DNA from: Cellulomonas chitinilytica
GTDB lineage: Bacteria > Actinomycetota > Actinomycetes > Actinomycetales > Cellulomonadaceae
Assembly: GCF_016862675.1 (NCBI RefSeq)
Contig: NZ_BONK01000022.1
Span: 1-58,140, forward strand
Length of the DNA stretch: 58,140 bases
Direction: 5' to 3'
Position numbers and translations under genes: made by a program
In this document: positions 1 through 8,560 of the stretch, piece after piece
Numbering within the stretch: position 1 is the stretch's first letter
Layout: every line of letters starts with the position of its first letter
Notes under the pieces: generated by a model
The model's database searches: none
Seen by the model: the letters and a program-made list of their open reading frames with translations, nothing else
Told to the model about the DNA's origin: nothing

Positions 1-3000
1 ACGACGACGGTGGCGGGGGAGAACGCGGTCCGTTCGTTCTCGGCGTCGGCGGGTCAGCTGGTGACGTTGACGGTCAGCGGGAACACGATCGATGAGGTCG
101 ATGTGGCGGTGCGCAGCCCGCAGGGCTCGACGGTGGGTGGGGGTGTGGTCCGCGGGCCCGAGCACTTCTTCGACACGATGACGTTGCTGGTGGACGGCAC
201 GTACACGGTGGTGGTCGATCCGCGCGAGCAGTTCACCGGGTCGTTGACGTTCCTGTTGACCTCGGTGGGGCTGACGCCCGTCGCCGGGCCGTTCCCCCTG
301 CTCAACCAGTGGCCGGCGCTCCGCGACCGGCGGACACGCTTCCCGGCACCGCCTCAGCCTGTCAGCCCGGATCGCGCCGAGGTCGAGCGTGGCGGCCGGG
401 CGAGTCGTGGCACGCCGATGCGGTTCGATCGGTCGAGCACCCCGATCTCGGGCCTGGTCACCGAGACACCGGTCGACCCAGCGGCCGCGACCGGGACACC
501 GGTCGATCCGGCGGCGGTGACCGCGGCAGCCGTCGTTCCGTCGGTCGTGACGGAGGTCGTCGACGGTCGGCACCGGCTGTCGCTCACCGATGCCGAGCTC
601 CTGGCGAACGACCGACCCGGCCCTGACGACGAGGCGACGCAGCGGCTGACCGTCACGGGCGTCACCGCGACGTCCGAGACCCATGGCACGCTCGATCGGA
701 CCGCCGACGGGACCATCCACTACACGCCGGAGGACGGCTTCCTCGGGCAGGCGAGGTTCGCCTACACGGTCTGTGACGACGGGACGACCGCCAGCGCCGC
801 GGACTCGCAGTGCTCCGAGGGCACGGTCTCGGTCGTCGTCGTCCCGAACAGTCCGCCCACGGCGGACGACCAGCGGGTGACCACGGTCGAGGACACCTCG
901 GTGCCCGTCGTCCTTGTGGGCGCCGACCCGGACGAGGACCCGGTCACCTTCGTCGTCGTCCGGCCGCCGGCGCACGGCAGGCTCGCCGGCACCCCGCCGC
1001 GGCTGACGTACACGCCACCTACGGACTTCACCGGCGCGGACAGCTTCACCGTGGCCGCCGACGACGGGCAGGACCTCTCGACGCCCGCCACGGTCAGCGT
1101 CACGATCACCGAGGTCAACGACGCGCCCGTGACGAGCGACGACGTCGCGTCCACCACACCGGGGGCGGCGCTGACCTTCGCCCCGACGACACTCACCGGC
1201 AACGACAGCGCAGGCCCGGCCGCCGAGCTCCGTCAGACGCTGACGCTCGACGAGGTCCAGGCGTCCGCCGCCACGCACGGGCAGGTGACCCGCCGCGGTG
1301 ACGGCACCGTGACGTACACGCCGGCCGCCGGCTTCGAGGGGTCAGCCTCGTTCGAGTACGTGGCCTGCGACGACGGGACGACAGCCGGCGAACCGGACCC
1401 CCGGTGCTCCACCGGCCGGGTGGCCGTCGACGTCCGCGCCGACGCCCCACCGACCGCCGTCCCCCAGACGGTGACGGTCCCCGCCGGAGCGCCGACCGAC
1501 GTGGTGCTGCGCGGCAGCGACCCCGAGGGCGACACGCTCACGTTCGCCGTCACGTCGCCCCCGGCGCACGGCACCCTCACCGGCACCCCGCCCGCCCTCG
1601 TCTACACGCCCGAGAGCGGCTTCGCGGGTACCGACGCCTTCACCTTCACGGTGAGCGACGCCCGCAGCACGTCCGCACCGGTCACGGTCACCCTCGTGGT
1701 CGTCCCGGGCGTCCCGCCGGTCATCGGGCCCGACTCCGCGGTCGTCTCCCCAGGCGGCTCCGTCCTCATCGACGTGCTGGCGAACGACACCGCCACCGCG
1801 GGCCTGGACCCCGGCACGCTCGAGGTCACCGTCGCGCCCGAACGTGGCACCGCGACGGTCGAGAACGGTGCCGTCCGCTACACGGCCGCCGCGGAGGGAA
1901 CCGACCCGGCCGTCTTCGGGTACCGGGTGTGCGACACCCTCGGCGTGTGCGGTGAGGGCACGGTCCAGGTCCGGGTGCAGGGGCCGAACAGGCCTCCGGC
2001 TGCCGCCGACGACGAGTACGCGGTGGACGTCGACGGCACGCTGACCGTCCCGGCGCCCGGCGTGCTGGCCAACGACGCCGACCCCGACGCGAACGACGCG
2101 GTGCACGTCCGGCTCGTGACGGGCGTGGGTGCCGGGAACCTCCTGCTGGACGGTTCCGGCGCGTTCACGTACACCCCGGCCCCCGACTACGCGGGCCACG
2201 ACTCCTTCACGTACCGGGTGGTCGACCGGGCCGGTGAGTCCTCGCCGCCCGCGACGGTGCGCCTGGCCATCACCCTGGACGGCCTGCTCGCCGGGGACGA
2301 CTCGTACAGCGTCACCCGGGACAACGCCCTCACGGTGCCCGCACCGGGCGTGCTCGCCAACGACGTCGACACCCGCTCGAGCGGCGTCCTCACGGCCACG
2401 ATCGAGTCCGGTCCTCAGCGCGGCACGGTCGCGCTCTCCGCCGACGGGTCGGTGGACTACACCCCGGACCCGGGCTACGTCGGGCCGGACTCGTTCACGT
2501 ACACGACGACGACAGTCGCCGGGGTCACGTCACTCCCGGCACGGGTCGCTCTGGCGGTCACCGAACCCCCAGGACCGGTGCCGAGCATCTCGGGGCTCAG
2601 CCCCGCGGACGGTGGCCGCGTGACCGGCCCCGTACCCGTCACCGCGCGGTTCGCCCCGCCGGCGGGGCAGACCCTGGACCGGTGGGCGGTGTGGGTCCGC
2701 AACGTCGACGACGGCACCCCGACGATCCTCGCGGAGGGCGACGGCGCACCGCCGACCGAGCTCGGCACCTTCGACCCCACCACCGTGGCGAACGGCACCT
2801 ACCAGATCCGGGTCGAGGTGACCGCCACCGGAGGCGGCGCCAGCACCGCCACGTCGACCGTCGTCGTCGCCGGCGACATGAAGCTCGGCGACTACGCCAC
2901 GACCTACCTCGACACCGAGGCGATGCTCGGCGGCATCCCGGTGCAGATCCTGCGGACGTACGACACCACCGACCGGAGTCGCGGCGACTTCGGGACGGGA

Positions 3001-6000
3001 TGGCGGCTGGAGCTGTCCAGCTACCACGCCGCGCCGAACGGCCGGCTAGGGCAGGGCGGCTGGTTCACCGAGGCCGCCGGGTTCCCGTTCACACAGCTGC
3101 AATTCCGGTCCACCGTCGCGCACTACGTGACGGTCACGTCCCCGCACGGCGGCGTCGAGGTGTTCGACCTGACACCGGAACCGTCGTCGCCGCTCCTCGG
3201 GCTCACCACGCCCGCCTACACGGCGCGCCCCGGCACGGGCACGACCTCGACCCTGGAGGACGTCGACTCACCGGTGCTCGCGCTGGGCGCCCGATCTCTG
3301 CGTGGTTTCCTCACCGGCGAGGTGTACGACCCGGAGGTGTTCCGGCTGACCACCAAGGACGGCACCGTCCTGCTCATCGACCGGTACGACGGCGTGCGCT
3401 CCATCACTGACCGCCTGGACAACCAGCTCGTCCTCGACGAGACGGGCGTGCACTCCGAAGGGGCCGCGATCGCGATCGACCGTGACGGCGCAGGTCGGGT
3501 CACCGCCCTGGTCGGGCCGAGCGGCGAGCGGACTGGGTACACCTACGACGCAGCGGGCAACCTCGGCACGTTCACCGCCCGCAACGGCGCGGTGGACAGG
3601 TTCACGTACGACGACCGGCACCGGCTTCTCGCCGTCGACGGCCCCGGCGGCCTCCGTCTGCGCACCCTGACGTACGGTCCCGACGGCCGGCTGGCCACGA
3701 TCACCGACGGAGCCGGGAACACGCAGGACGTGTCGTCGGACGTCGACGGCCGTCAGGAGGTCACCACCTCGGCGTCCGGCCGGCTCAACACGATCAGGAC
3801 CTACGGGACCGACGGGTTGATCGCAGCCGAGCAGCGGGTCGGAGACGGCGAGACGCGGACGACCCGTTACGAGTACGACGCCGAGACCCGCCTGACCCGG
3901 GTGACGTCGCCGATGGGTCGCACGACGGAGCTCGGCTACGACACCGCCAGCAACCTGATCACCTACCGGAACGCGCTCGGCGAGACGTGGACGTTCGCGT
4001 ACGACGACCTGAACCTGCGCACGCGATCGACGAGCCCGGGCGGCGTCGTCGTCGAGTCCGCGACCTACGACCCCGACACCGGTGTTCCGCTCACGACGAC
4101 CGAGCGCGGCGGGCTCGTCACGACGTACCACTACGACGCGGACGGCCAGGTCACCTCGGTGGACGACGACCGTGGCACGACCGCGTACACGTGGGACGCC
4201 GCCGGGAACGTCGAGACGGTGACCGATGCGGCCGGTGCCGTCACGTCGTACACCTACGACCCGTCGGGCAACGTCGCCACCGTCACGACCTTCGACGGTC
4301 GGACGCGCTACGAGCGCGGGTCGACCGGTGACGTGACCGCGATCGTCGCACCCGACGGGTCCACCCGCAGGTTCGACTACGACGCGTCCGGGCGGCTGAA
4401 GACGGAGACCGACCCCGCCGGCCGTTCCACGGGCTACACCTACGACCGCGCGGGGGACGTGGAGAGCGTCACGGCGCGGACCGGCGACGTCACGTCCTAC
4501 GACTACGACGCCGACGGCTTCCTCACCTCGGTGACCTTCGCGGGCGGCGCGGCCACCACGATCGACAACGACGCCTTCGGCCGGCGCCACGCCGTCACCG
4601 ACGCCGACTCGGTCGTCGTTCTGGGGTACGACGACGACGACAACCTGGTCGAGGAACGGACGACCGGCAACGGTGGTGACGGCAGGCCCGACGTGACGCT
4701 GTCGTACGCGCACGACGCGGCCTCGCGGCTGACCGGGCTGACCGGGCCCGGCGGGACCGTGACCTACGGCTACGACGCCGCCGGTCTCCTCGACGAGCTC
4801 GTCGACACGCAGGGCGGCACCTTCGGTCTCACCTACGACTCGGCCGGACGGCTCGACGAGCTGGCCCGCCCGAACGGCGTCGACGACGACCTCCGCTACG
4901 AGCCGCGTGGGCTCCTGGCGCGGGTGGCGACGTCGCCCGACGGAGTCGTCCAGTCGACCGAGTACACGTTCGACGGGCTGGGCCGGCGAGGGACGTCCAC
5001 CGACGGCCAGGGCACGCACTCGTACGAGTACGACCCTGCGGACCGCCTGGTGACGGCGACCCACCCGGCGGCGTCCGGGCTCCCGGACGAGGCCTTCACC
5101 TACGACGCCGTCGGCGACCGGACGTCGTGGGCCGGATCCCCGGCCGCCACCGTCACCTACGACACCGGCAACCGGCTCACCTCGGACGGGACGTACGACT
5201 ACGCCTGGGACGCCGAGGGTCGGCTGGTCTCCCGCCAGGAACGCGCCAGCGGCGACACCACGACCTACAGGTGGGACGGTGCCGGCCTGCTGGTCGGGAT
5301 CGACCACCCGGACGGCACCGTCTCCACGTACCGCTACGACGGCCTCGGGCGGCGGACCGAGGTCGACGAGGGTGGAACGGTCCGCCGGTACGTCTACGAC
5401 GGGTGGAACATCCACCTCGAGTACGACGGCACCGACACGCTGCGGGCGACCTACACGACCGGCCTGGCCACAGGCGAGATCTACTCGGTCACGCGCGACG
5501 GAGCCACGACCTACCCGCTCGTGGACGGGCTGGGGAGCGTCGTCGCCTGGACCGATGCCGACGGCGGTGTCGTCGGTCGGACGAGCTACGACGCGTTCGG
5601 CAACAGCTCGGCCTCCGGCACGGTCGACGACACCTATGCGTACACGGGGTACCAGCAGGATGCGTCGGGCCTCTTCTACGCCCGCTTCCGGTACTACGAC
5701 CCGGCTGTCGGGCGGTTCCTCAGCGAGGACCCCGAGCTCAACCTCAACGTCTACGCCTACGCCGAGAACTGCCCGACCCAGTACATCGACCCGCTCGGCC
5801 GGCAGGCGACCAGCGAACGGATCACCATCGAGTGCAAGTCGACGTTCAACGCGATCGACGCGGCTCGCAAGATCAACGCGCTCAAGAAGGCATCGAAGGC
5901 CGGACTGCTCGTCCGGTCCGCCGGCCGTGCGAACACGGCGGTCCGGAAGGCCGCCGGAGCCGCTCAGGCCGCCTTCCGCAAGGGTCTGCCGGCGGGGGTC

Positions 6001-6159
6001 GACGCCGACCACATCATCGAGCTGGTCCTCGGCGGGGCGGCGGATGCCCTCTGGCCGTTGGACGCCTCGACCAACCGCAGCATCGGCGCGCAGATCGGCG
6101 CGGCCGTCAGGAAGATCCCCATAGGCACGAGGATCACGATCGCCACCGTAAATTGTTGA
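1..6159 (+). CDS. RHS/YD-repeat polymorphic toxin with cadherin-like repeats, 5' incomplete
   Basis: Very large surface/secreted toxin carrier. The reading frame is open to the window edge; the first possible start is GTG at 10, so the N-terminus including any signal peptide is missing. About residues 180-870 hold tandem bacterial cadherin/Ig-like repeats, each with a YTP..F.G.D.F.Y signature. An RHS entry segment follows near residue 957, then many YD repeats (YDYDA, YGYDA, YTYDP types) to about 1880. The conserved RHS core end reads RYYDPAVGRFLSEDP, followed by IDPLGR near 1926-1931. The last ~118 residues form a variable toxin tip with VDADHIIEL around 1997-2005 and a downstream LDASTNRSIG, which resembles HNH-type nuclease toxins. 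RHS families encapsulate and release such tips; the nuclease activity is inferred from motif only. Confidence 0.9.
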   Translation, partial: TTTVAGENAVRSFSASAGQLVTLTVSGNTIDEVDVAVRSPQGSTVGGGVVRGPEHFFDTMTLLVDGTYTVVVDPREQFTGSLTFLLTSVGLTPVAGPFPLLNQWPALRDRRTRFPAPPQPVSPDRAEVERGGRASRGTPMRFDRSSTPISGLVTETPVDPAAATGTPVDPAAVTAAAVVPSVVTEVVDGRHRLSLTDAELLANDRPGPDDEATQRLTVTGVTATSETHGTLDRTADGTIHYTPEDGFLGQARFAYTVCDDGTTASAADSQCSEGTVSVVVVPNSPPTADDQRVTTVEDTSVPVVLVGADPDEDPVTFVVVRPPAHGRLAGTPPRLTYTPPTDFTGADSFTVAADDGQDLSTPATVSVTITEVNDAPVTSDDVASTTPGAALTFAPTTLTGNDSAGPAAELRQTLTLDEVQASAATHGQVTRRGDGTVTYTPAAGFEGSASFEYVACDDGTTAGEPDPRCSTGRVAVDVRADAPPTAVPQTVTVPAGAPTDVVLRGSDPEGDTLTFAVTSPPAHGTLTGTPPALVYTPESGFAGTDAFTFTVSDARSTSAPVTVTLVVVPGVPPVIGPDSAVVSPGGSVLIDVLANDTATAGLDPGTLEVTVAPERGTATVENGAVRYTAAAEGTDPAVFGYRVCDTLGVCGEGTVQVRVQGPNRPPAAADDEYAVDVDGTLTVPAPGVLANDADPDANDAVHVRLVTGVGAGNLLLDGSGAFTYTPAPDYAGHDSFTYRVVDRAGESSPPATVRLAITLDGLLAGDDSYSVTRDNALTVPAPGVLANDVDTRSSGVLTATIESGPQRGTVALSADGSVDYTPDPGYVGPDSFTYTTTTVAGVTSLPARVALAVTEPPGPVPSISGLSPADGGRVTGPVPVTARFAPPAGQTLDRWAVWVRNVDDGTPTILAEGDGAPPTELGTFDPTTVANGTYQIRVEVTATGGGASTATSTVVVAGDMKLGDYATTYLDTEAMLGGIPVQILRTYDTTDRSRGDFGTGWRLELSSYHAAPNGRLGQGGWFTEAAGFPFTQLQFRSTVAHYVTVTSPHGGVEVFDLTPEPSSPLLGLTTPAYTARPGTGTTSTLEDVDSPVLALGARSLRGFLTGEVYDPEVFRLTTKDGTVLLIDRYDGVRSITDRLDNQLVLDETGVHSEGAAIAIDRDGAGRVTALVGPSGERTGYTYDAAGNLGTFTARNGAVDRFTYDDRHRLLAVDGPGGLRLRTLTYGPDGRLATITDGAGNTQDVSSDVDGRQEVTTSASGRLNTIRTYGTDGLIAAEQRVGDGETRTTRYEYDAETRLTRVTSPMGRTTELGYDTASNLITYRNALGETWTFAYDDLNLRTRSTSPGGVVVESATYDPDTGVPLTTTERGGLVTTYHYDADGQVTSVDDDRGTTAYTWDAAGNVETVTDAAGAVTSYTYDPSGNVATVTTFDGRTRYERGSTGDVTAIVAPDGSTRRFDYDASGRLKTETDPAGRSTGYTYDRAGDVESVTARTGDVTSYDYDADGFLTSVTFAGGAATTIDNDAFGRRHAVTDADSVVVLGYDDDDNLVEERTTGNGGDGRPDVTLSYAHDAASRLTGLTGPGGTVTYGYDAAGLLDELVDTQGGTFGLTYDSAGRLDELARPNGVDDDLRYEPRGLLARVATSPDGVVQSTEYTFDGLGRRGTSTDGQGTHSYEYDPADRLVTATHPAASGLPDEAFTYDAVGDRTSWAGSPAATVTYDTGNRLTSDGTYDYAWDAEGRLVSRQERASGDTTTYRWDGAGLLVGIDHPDGTVSTYRYDGLGRRTEVDEGGTVRRYVYDGWNIHLEYDGTDTLRATYTTGLATGEIYSVTRDGATTYPLVDGLGSVVAWTDADGGVVGRTSYDAFGNSSASGTVDDTYAYTGYQQDASGLFYARFRYYDPAVGRFLSEDPELNLNVYAYAENCPTQYIDPLGRQATSERITIECKSTFNAIDAARKINALKKASKAGLLVRSAGRANTAVRKAAGAAQAAFRKGLPAGVDADHIIELVLGGAADALWPLDASTNRSIGAQIGAAVRKIPIGTRITIATVNC

Positions 6160-6161
6160 CC

Positions 6162-6782
6162 ATGCTCGACCGCCTCCAGCGTCACCTCGGCCTGGACGTC
6201 CGACGTCCCGACGGCGACGCGAGCGCCCGGACGCTCACCGGCCCGGACTCCCTGCTGCGGGCGTTCGGTGGCGCATCGTTCGGCGGTGGCGCCTACCGCA
6301 TCCACGCGCCGCGCGACGTCGCTCGCCTGACCGCGATGGCCCGCGAGGCCTTCCCGGACCTCGGCCCGGGCACGACCTGCATCGGCTCGACCTGGTGCGG
6401 CGACCAGATCGCCGTGACGGACACGAGCGACGGGCCGACCGTCCAGGTTCTCGACATCGCGTGGGGCGAGGCGACCGACACAGGGCTGAACCTCGAGGGG
6501 TTCCACGAGCACCTGCTCGTGACCTCCACCGACGTGGTGCTGCACGTGTCGCTCTACCGAGCGTGGCGCCGTGCCGGGGGAGCCGTGCCGGGCCCCGACC
6601 AGTGCGTCGCCTTCGCGGTGCCCTTGTTCCTCGGCGGCGCCGAGGAGCTCGCGAACCTCGACCTGACGTCGCTCGACGTGACGTGGGGCGTGAACGGCCA
6701 GCTGCTCGCACAGGTGCGCGACCTCCCGCCCGGCACGGCCATCGGAGAGATCACCGTCGTCGGCCCGGACGACCCGCTCTAG
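6162..6782 (+). CDS. Probable immunity protein for the RHS toxin (DUF1851/Tdi1-like)
   Basis: 206-residue protein starting 2 bp after the toxin stop, on the same strand, which is the classic place for a polymorphic-toxin immunity gene. The middle (GSTWCGDQIAV, then a VLDIAWGE...EGFHEHLL stretch) and the end (PLFLGGAEELANL, then GQLLAQV) resemble the DUF1851 C-terminal domain of T6SS immunity Tdi1-type proteins. It has no signal peptide or membrane segment, so it would neutralise the toxin tip in the cytoplasm. The immunity role is inferred from context. The family assignment is by eye. The TAG stop overlaps by four bases the end of the convergent lipoprotein-like gene. Confidence 0.65.
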   Translation: MLDRLQRHLGLDVRRPDGDASARTLTGPDSLLRAFGGASFGGGAYRIHAPRDVARLTAMAREAFPDLGPGTTCIGSTWCGDQIAVTDTSDGPTVQVLDIAWGEATDTGLNLEGFHEHLLVTSTDVVLHVSLYRAWRRAGGAVPGPDQCVAFAVPLFLGGAEELANLDLTSLDVTWGVNGQLLAQVRDLPPGTAIGEITVVGPDDPL

Positions 6783-7072
6783 TTGTACTGACCCGCAGCG
6801 TTGTTGACGCGGTCGATGGGTCGTTGGCCGCCGATGCCGAGGTGGGGTCGGTCCGCGTCCTTCTCCACCGACTCGATCGTCGCGGGGGCCAGGAGGCGGC
6901 ATGCGGCCGCGCCGTCCGCGCCGTCGATCGCGGTGTAGAACGCGGTGGCTGTGCCCGCCGCCGCGGACGACGTCGGTGCGGCGAGCGTGCAGGCGCTCGT
7001 CGCGAGAGCGATCACCGCTCCCGCGGCGAGCCCGAGGCTCAGGCATCGTCGCAGGTCACGTCCGTGGGTCAC
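6779..7072 (-). pseudogene. Truncated lipoprotein fused to a transposase-like tail
   Basis: 97 codons. The N-terminus is a lipoprotein signal: a basic start, a hydrophobic run and lipobox LATSAC, with lipid-modified Cys about residue 27. The mature part (FYTAIDGADGAAACRLLAP) is like actinobacterial lipoproteins of the DUF4878/NTF2-like kind, which are normally longer. From about residue 73 the sequence changes to DRPHLGIGGQRPIDRVNN and ends AGQYN, which looks like the extreme C-terminus of an IS481-family transposase (RPH.G.GG..P..R..N..G.Y). I read this as a lipoprotein gene whose 3' part was replaced by the end of an insertion sequence; no other part of the element is seen. Whether the chimeric product is made is unknown. 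Confidence 0.55.
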
Positions 7073-7138
7073 CGGCCGATCGTAGGTCTGCGCCCTCCGA
7101 GGGGCGCGCCGAGCCAGGCGATCCCCACGACGGACCGC

Positions 7139-7489
7139 TCAGCCGCTGACCCGGTCCAGGTGCTGCAGCAGGTCGTGCGCGGCGAGCTCGACGTCCTTGT
7201 GCCGCCACTCGGACGCCCGGTACACGCAGGCGGTCAGCGCCGTGCGGTGCACCCGCCGGAAGTCACCGGCGACGAACGCGTACCGCGCTTTGGTCTCGTC
7301 GCTCGCGCCGTCGGTCAGCCCGAGGTGCCACGCGGCGTAGTCGTCCCACGAGTGCTTCTCGAGGTACGCGTTCTGTGCGTCCGCGTCCGGCTGGGCCTCA
7401 AGCCAGTCGCTGTCCAGCACGTACTGGTGCGCGTCGATCATCGAGCGGACGTGCGCCACGCCAGCAGGGTTCACCTCGTACGACGCCAT
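7139..7489 (-). CDS. Hypothetical 116-residue soluble protein (intact member of duplicated module)
   Basis: Starts ATG (MASYEVNPAGVAHVR) and ends in LLQHLDRVSG. It is acidic, mostly helical in appearance, and has no signal peptide or membrane segment. Repeated Trp and charged residues (WDDYAAWHLGLTDG, RASEWRHKDVELAA) suggest a small compact helical domain. I do not recognise a named family. The last 39 codons recur with a frameshift at 28911-29027, where the rest of the gene is missing, so this is the complete copy. It lies 9 bp after the stop of a broken small gene, so the two were probably once one operon. Confidence 0.6.
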   Translation of the reverse strand: MASYEVNPAGVAHVRSMIDAHQYVLDSDWLEAQPDADAQNAYLEKHSWDDYAAWHLGLTDGASDETKARYAFVAGDFRRVHRTALTACVYRASEWRHKDVELAAHDLLQHLDRVSG

Positions 7490-7498
7490 CTCAGGCTC

Positions 7499-7571
7499 TC
7501 ACTCCGGCTCGGCCCCGGTGGTATCGGTCGGGTAGATCTTGCGCGCCGGGACGTCCTGGTTGTCGCCCTGC
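7499..7571 (-). pseudogene. 3' fragment of the short acidic gene found complete at 29030-29185
   Basis: The minus strand reads QGDNQDVPARKIYPTDTTGAEPE then stop, which matches the last 23 codons of the 51-residue gene at 29030-29185 (one difference, T for P). Upstream of the Gln codon similarity stops abruptly at about 7571. The sequence there belongs to unrelated DNA, so the start and first half of the gene are missing. Confidence 0.65.
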
Positions 7572-7595
7572 GATCGACGGCTCGGCGAGATGTCG

Positions 7596-7823
7596 TCACA
7601 GGTCGCAGTCGCACAAGAAGCTGTACTCGACGACCTGCTCTCCCTCCTCAGGCCGGGCCCACGCCTCAGCCTCCGCCGGTGAGGCAAACCTGCGGCCGGC
7701 CAGCCGACCGTTCGCGAGCAGCACACCGACCTCAATCTGAGTCCGAGGGTCGTCGGGGTCGCCCTCGATCCATCTCTTCCGGTCAGCCACGCGGAGTCCC
7801 CCATCAGCAGTCGTCGCACTCAT
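7596..7823 (-). CDS. Hypothetical 75-residue protein
   Basis: ATG start at 7823 (MSATTADGGLRVADRKRW); a TTG nine codons further upstream would also be in frame but is less likely. The protein has a DPRTQIEVGVLLANGRLAGR segment followed by FASPAEAEAWARPEEGEQVVEY and ends FLCDCDL. The pattern suggests a small alpha/beta fold and no secretion signal. No family recognised. No good ribosome-binding site precedes the start, which lowers confidence. It sits in an accessory stretch between module debris and a tRNA-like fragment. Confidence 0.45.
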   Translation of the reverse strand: MSATTADGGLRVADRKRWIEGDPDDPRTQIEVGVLLANGRLAGRRFASPAEAEAWARPEEGEQVVEYSFLCDCDL

Positions 7824-8161
7824 CGTGCGCGTCAAGACCTGGGTGGGCAACGCGGCCGGGCTGCTCGGGCGGAGCGCGACGGGCGCCCAGGCGCCGCTCG
7901 TCTGCTCACGGGATGCGGTGCATAGGCCCGAGGACGCGCGGGGTAGGTTGAAGGAGCCACACCACGCGAGTCACGTCGGTGTGGGGCAGACGTTGGTCCC
8001 CGCGTTTTCCCCACGAAAACGTCTCGCGAGGATGCTCGATGACGCACCTGGATGTGCGCTCCGGCGGTGCACCGTGAGGGCTACAACCGCAGATCATGCA
8101 CGGTTTCGCCAGACGAGGCCGGGTGAACAAGAGCCGAGCAAGACGACCTCGGATTCTTCAA
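7824..8161. other. Intergenic stretch with no recognised gene
   Basis: Several short open frames exist on both strands but none has a convincing start, codon pattern or recognisable product. Base composition is a little lower in GC around 8000-8150 than in flanking genes. The right part leads into a tRNA 3'-half-like sequence. Confidence 0.5.
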
Positions 8162-8194
8162 GGGGTCGCAGGTTCAAATCCTGTCAGCCCGACC
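8162..8194 (+). other. tRNA 3'-half-like sequence (possible attachment-site remnant)
   Basis: The sequence GCAGGTTCAAATCCTGT (8169-8185) forms a TPsiC arm with a 5-bp stem (one G-U pair) and the standard TTCAAAT loop. CAGCCCG follows as an acceptor 3' strand and then ACC. The arrangement matches the end of proline-type tRNAs. The DNA 5' of it has nearly the right length for a tRNA, but the anticodon arm is mispaired and the acceptor 5' strand does not pair fully, so I do not call a functional tRNA. tRNA 3' halves are typical integrase attachment sites and are left behind by integrative elements. Confidence 0.5.
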
Positions 8195-8195
8195 G

Positions 8196-8234
8196 CCTCA
8201 GGCCTGGTGAGACGGTGTCTCACCAGGCCTGAGG
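8196..8234 (+). terminator. Perfect 18-bp hairpin just after the tRNA-like end
   Basis: CCTCAGGCCTGGTGAGAC at 8196-8213 is followed by GGT and then its exact reverse complement at 8217-8234. There is no T-run on either side, as is common for actinobacterial terminators. Its position one base after the tRNA-like acceptor end fits a tRNA terminator. A stem this long and perfect could also be a recombination or transposition relic. Confidence 0.6.
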
Positions 8235-8560
8235 CGTCTCTGGGGATGCCCAACCCCGCGTCTTGCCCGAGCTTCGGGGCCGCCCGCGGTGGCCCGCGGC
8301 AGGTCACGCACGCGACAGTGGGCATCGGTGTGCACCGCCGTCGCGTGTCGCGCAGCGGCTCGCACACCCGCGTGCATGAACACGAACACGCCACCCCCGC
8401 AGCCCTCGTGAGCTCGCCGCTCGACGGCCTCGAGCCGCTCCTGGGCAACGGCCCGCCCGGGTGACCCGCGGGTGGCGCCCTCGGACCTCTGGTCCGGTGC
8501 GGGGCCGCACCGATAGCGTGACGACCACCGAGGTCCACGTCGACCGGGAGGGCCGCCGCC

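Larger units (their letters stand above)
7134..7571. repeat. Duplicated two-gene block, copy 1 (partner at 28906-29103)
   Basis: Two stretches here, about 7134-7253 and 7498-7571, are close to identical to 28906-29025 and 29029-29103 in the same order and orientation. The 244 bases between them in this copy are absent from the other copy. The block covers the 116-residue gene and the end of a short upstream gene, both on the minus strand. Boundaries were aligned by eye and could be off by a few bases. Confidence 0.75.

Noticed and set aside
3268..6012. 914-codon open frame antisense to the RHS gene
   Set aside because: Very high GC makes stops rare on the opposite strand; the product is Val/Gly/Arg-rich with no domains, while the plus strand shows clear YD repeats.
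8123..8194. Full-length tRNA ending at the 3'-half-like sequence
   Set aside because: The 72-base length fits, but the acceptor pairs at only five positions and the anticodon arm has the wrong base at position 33 and a mismatch.
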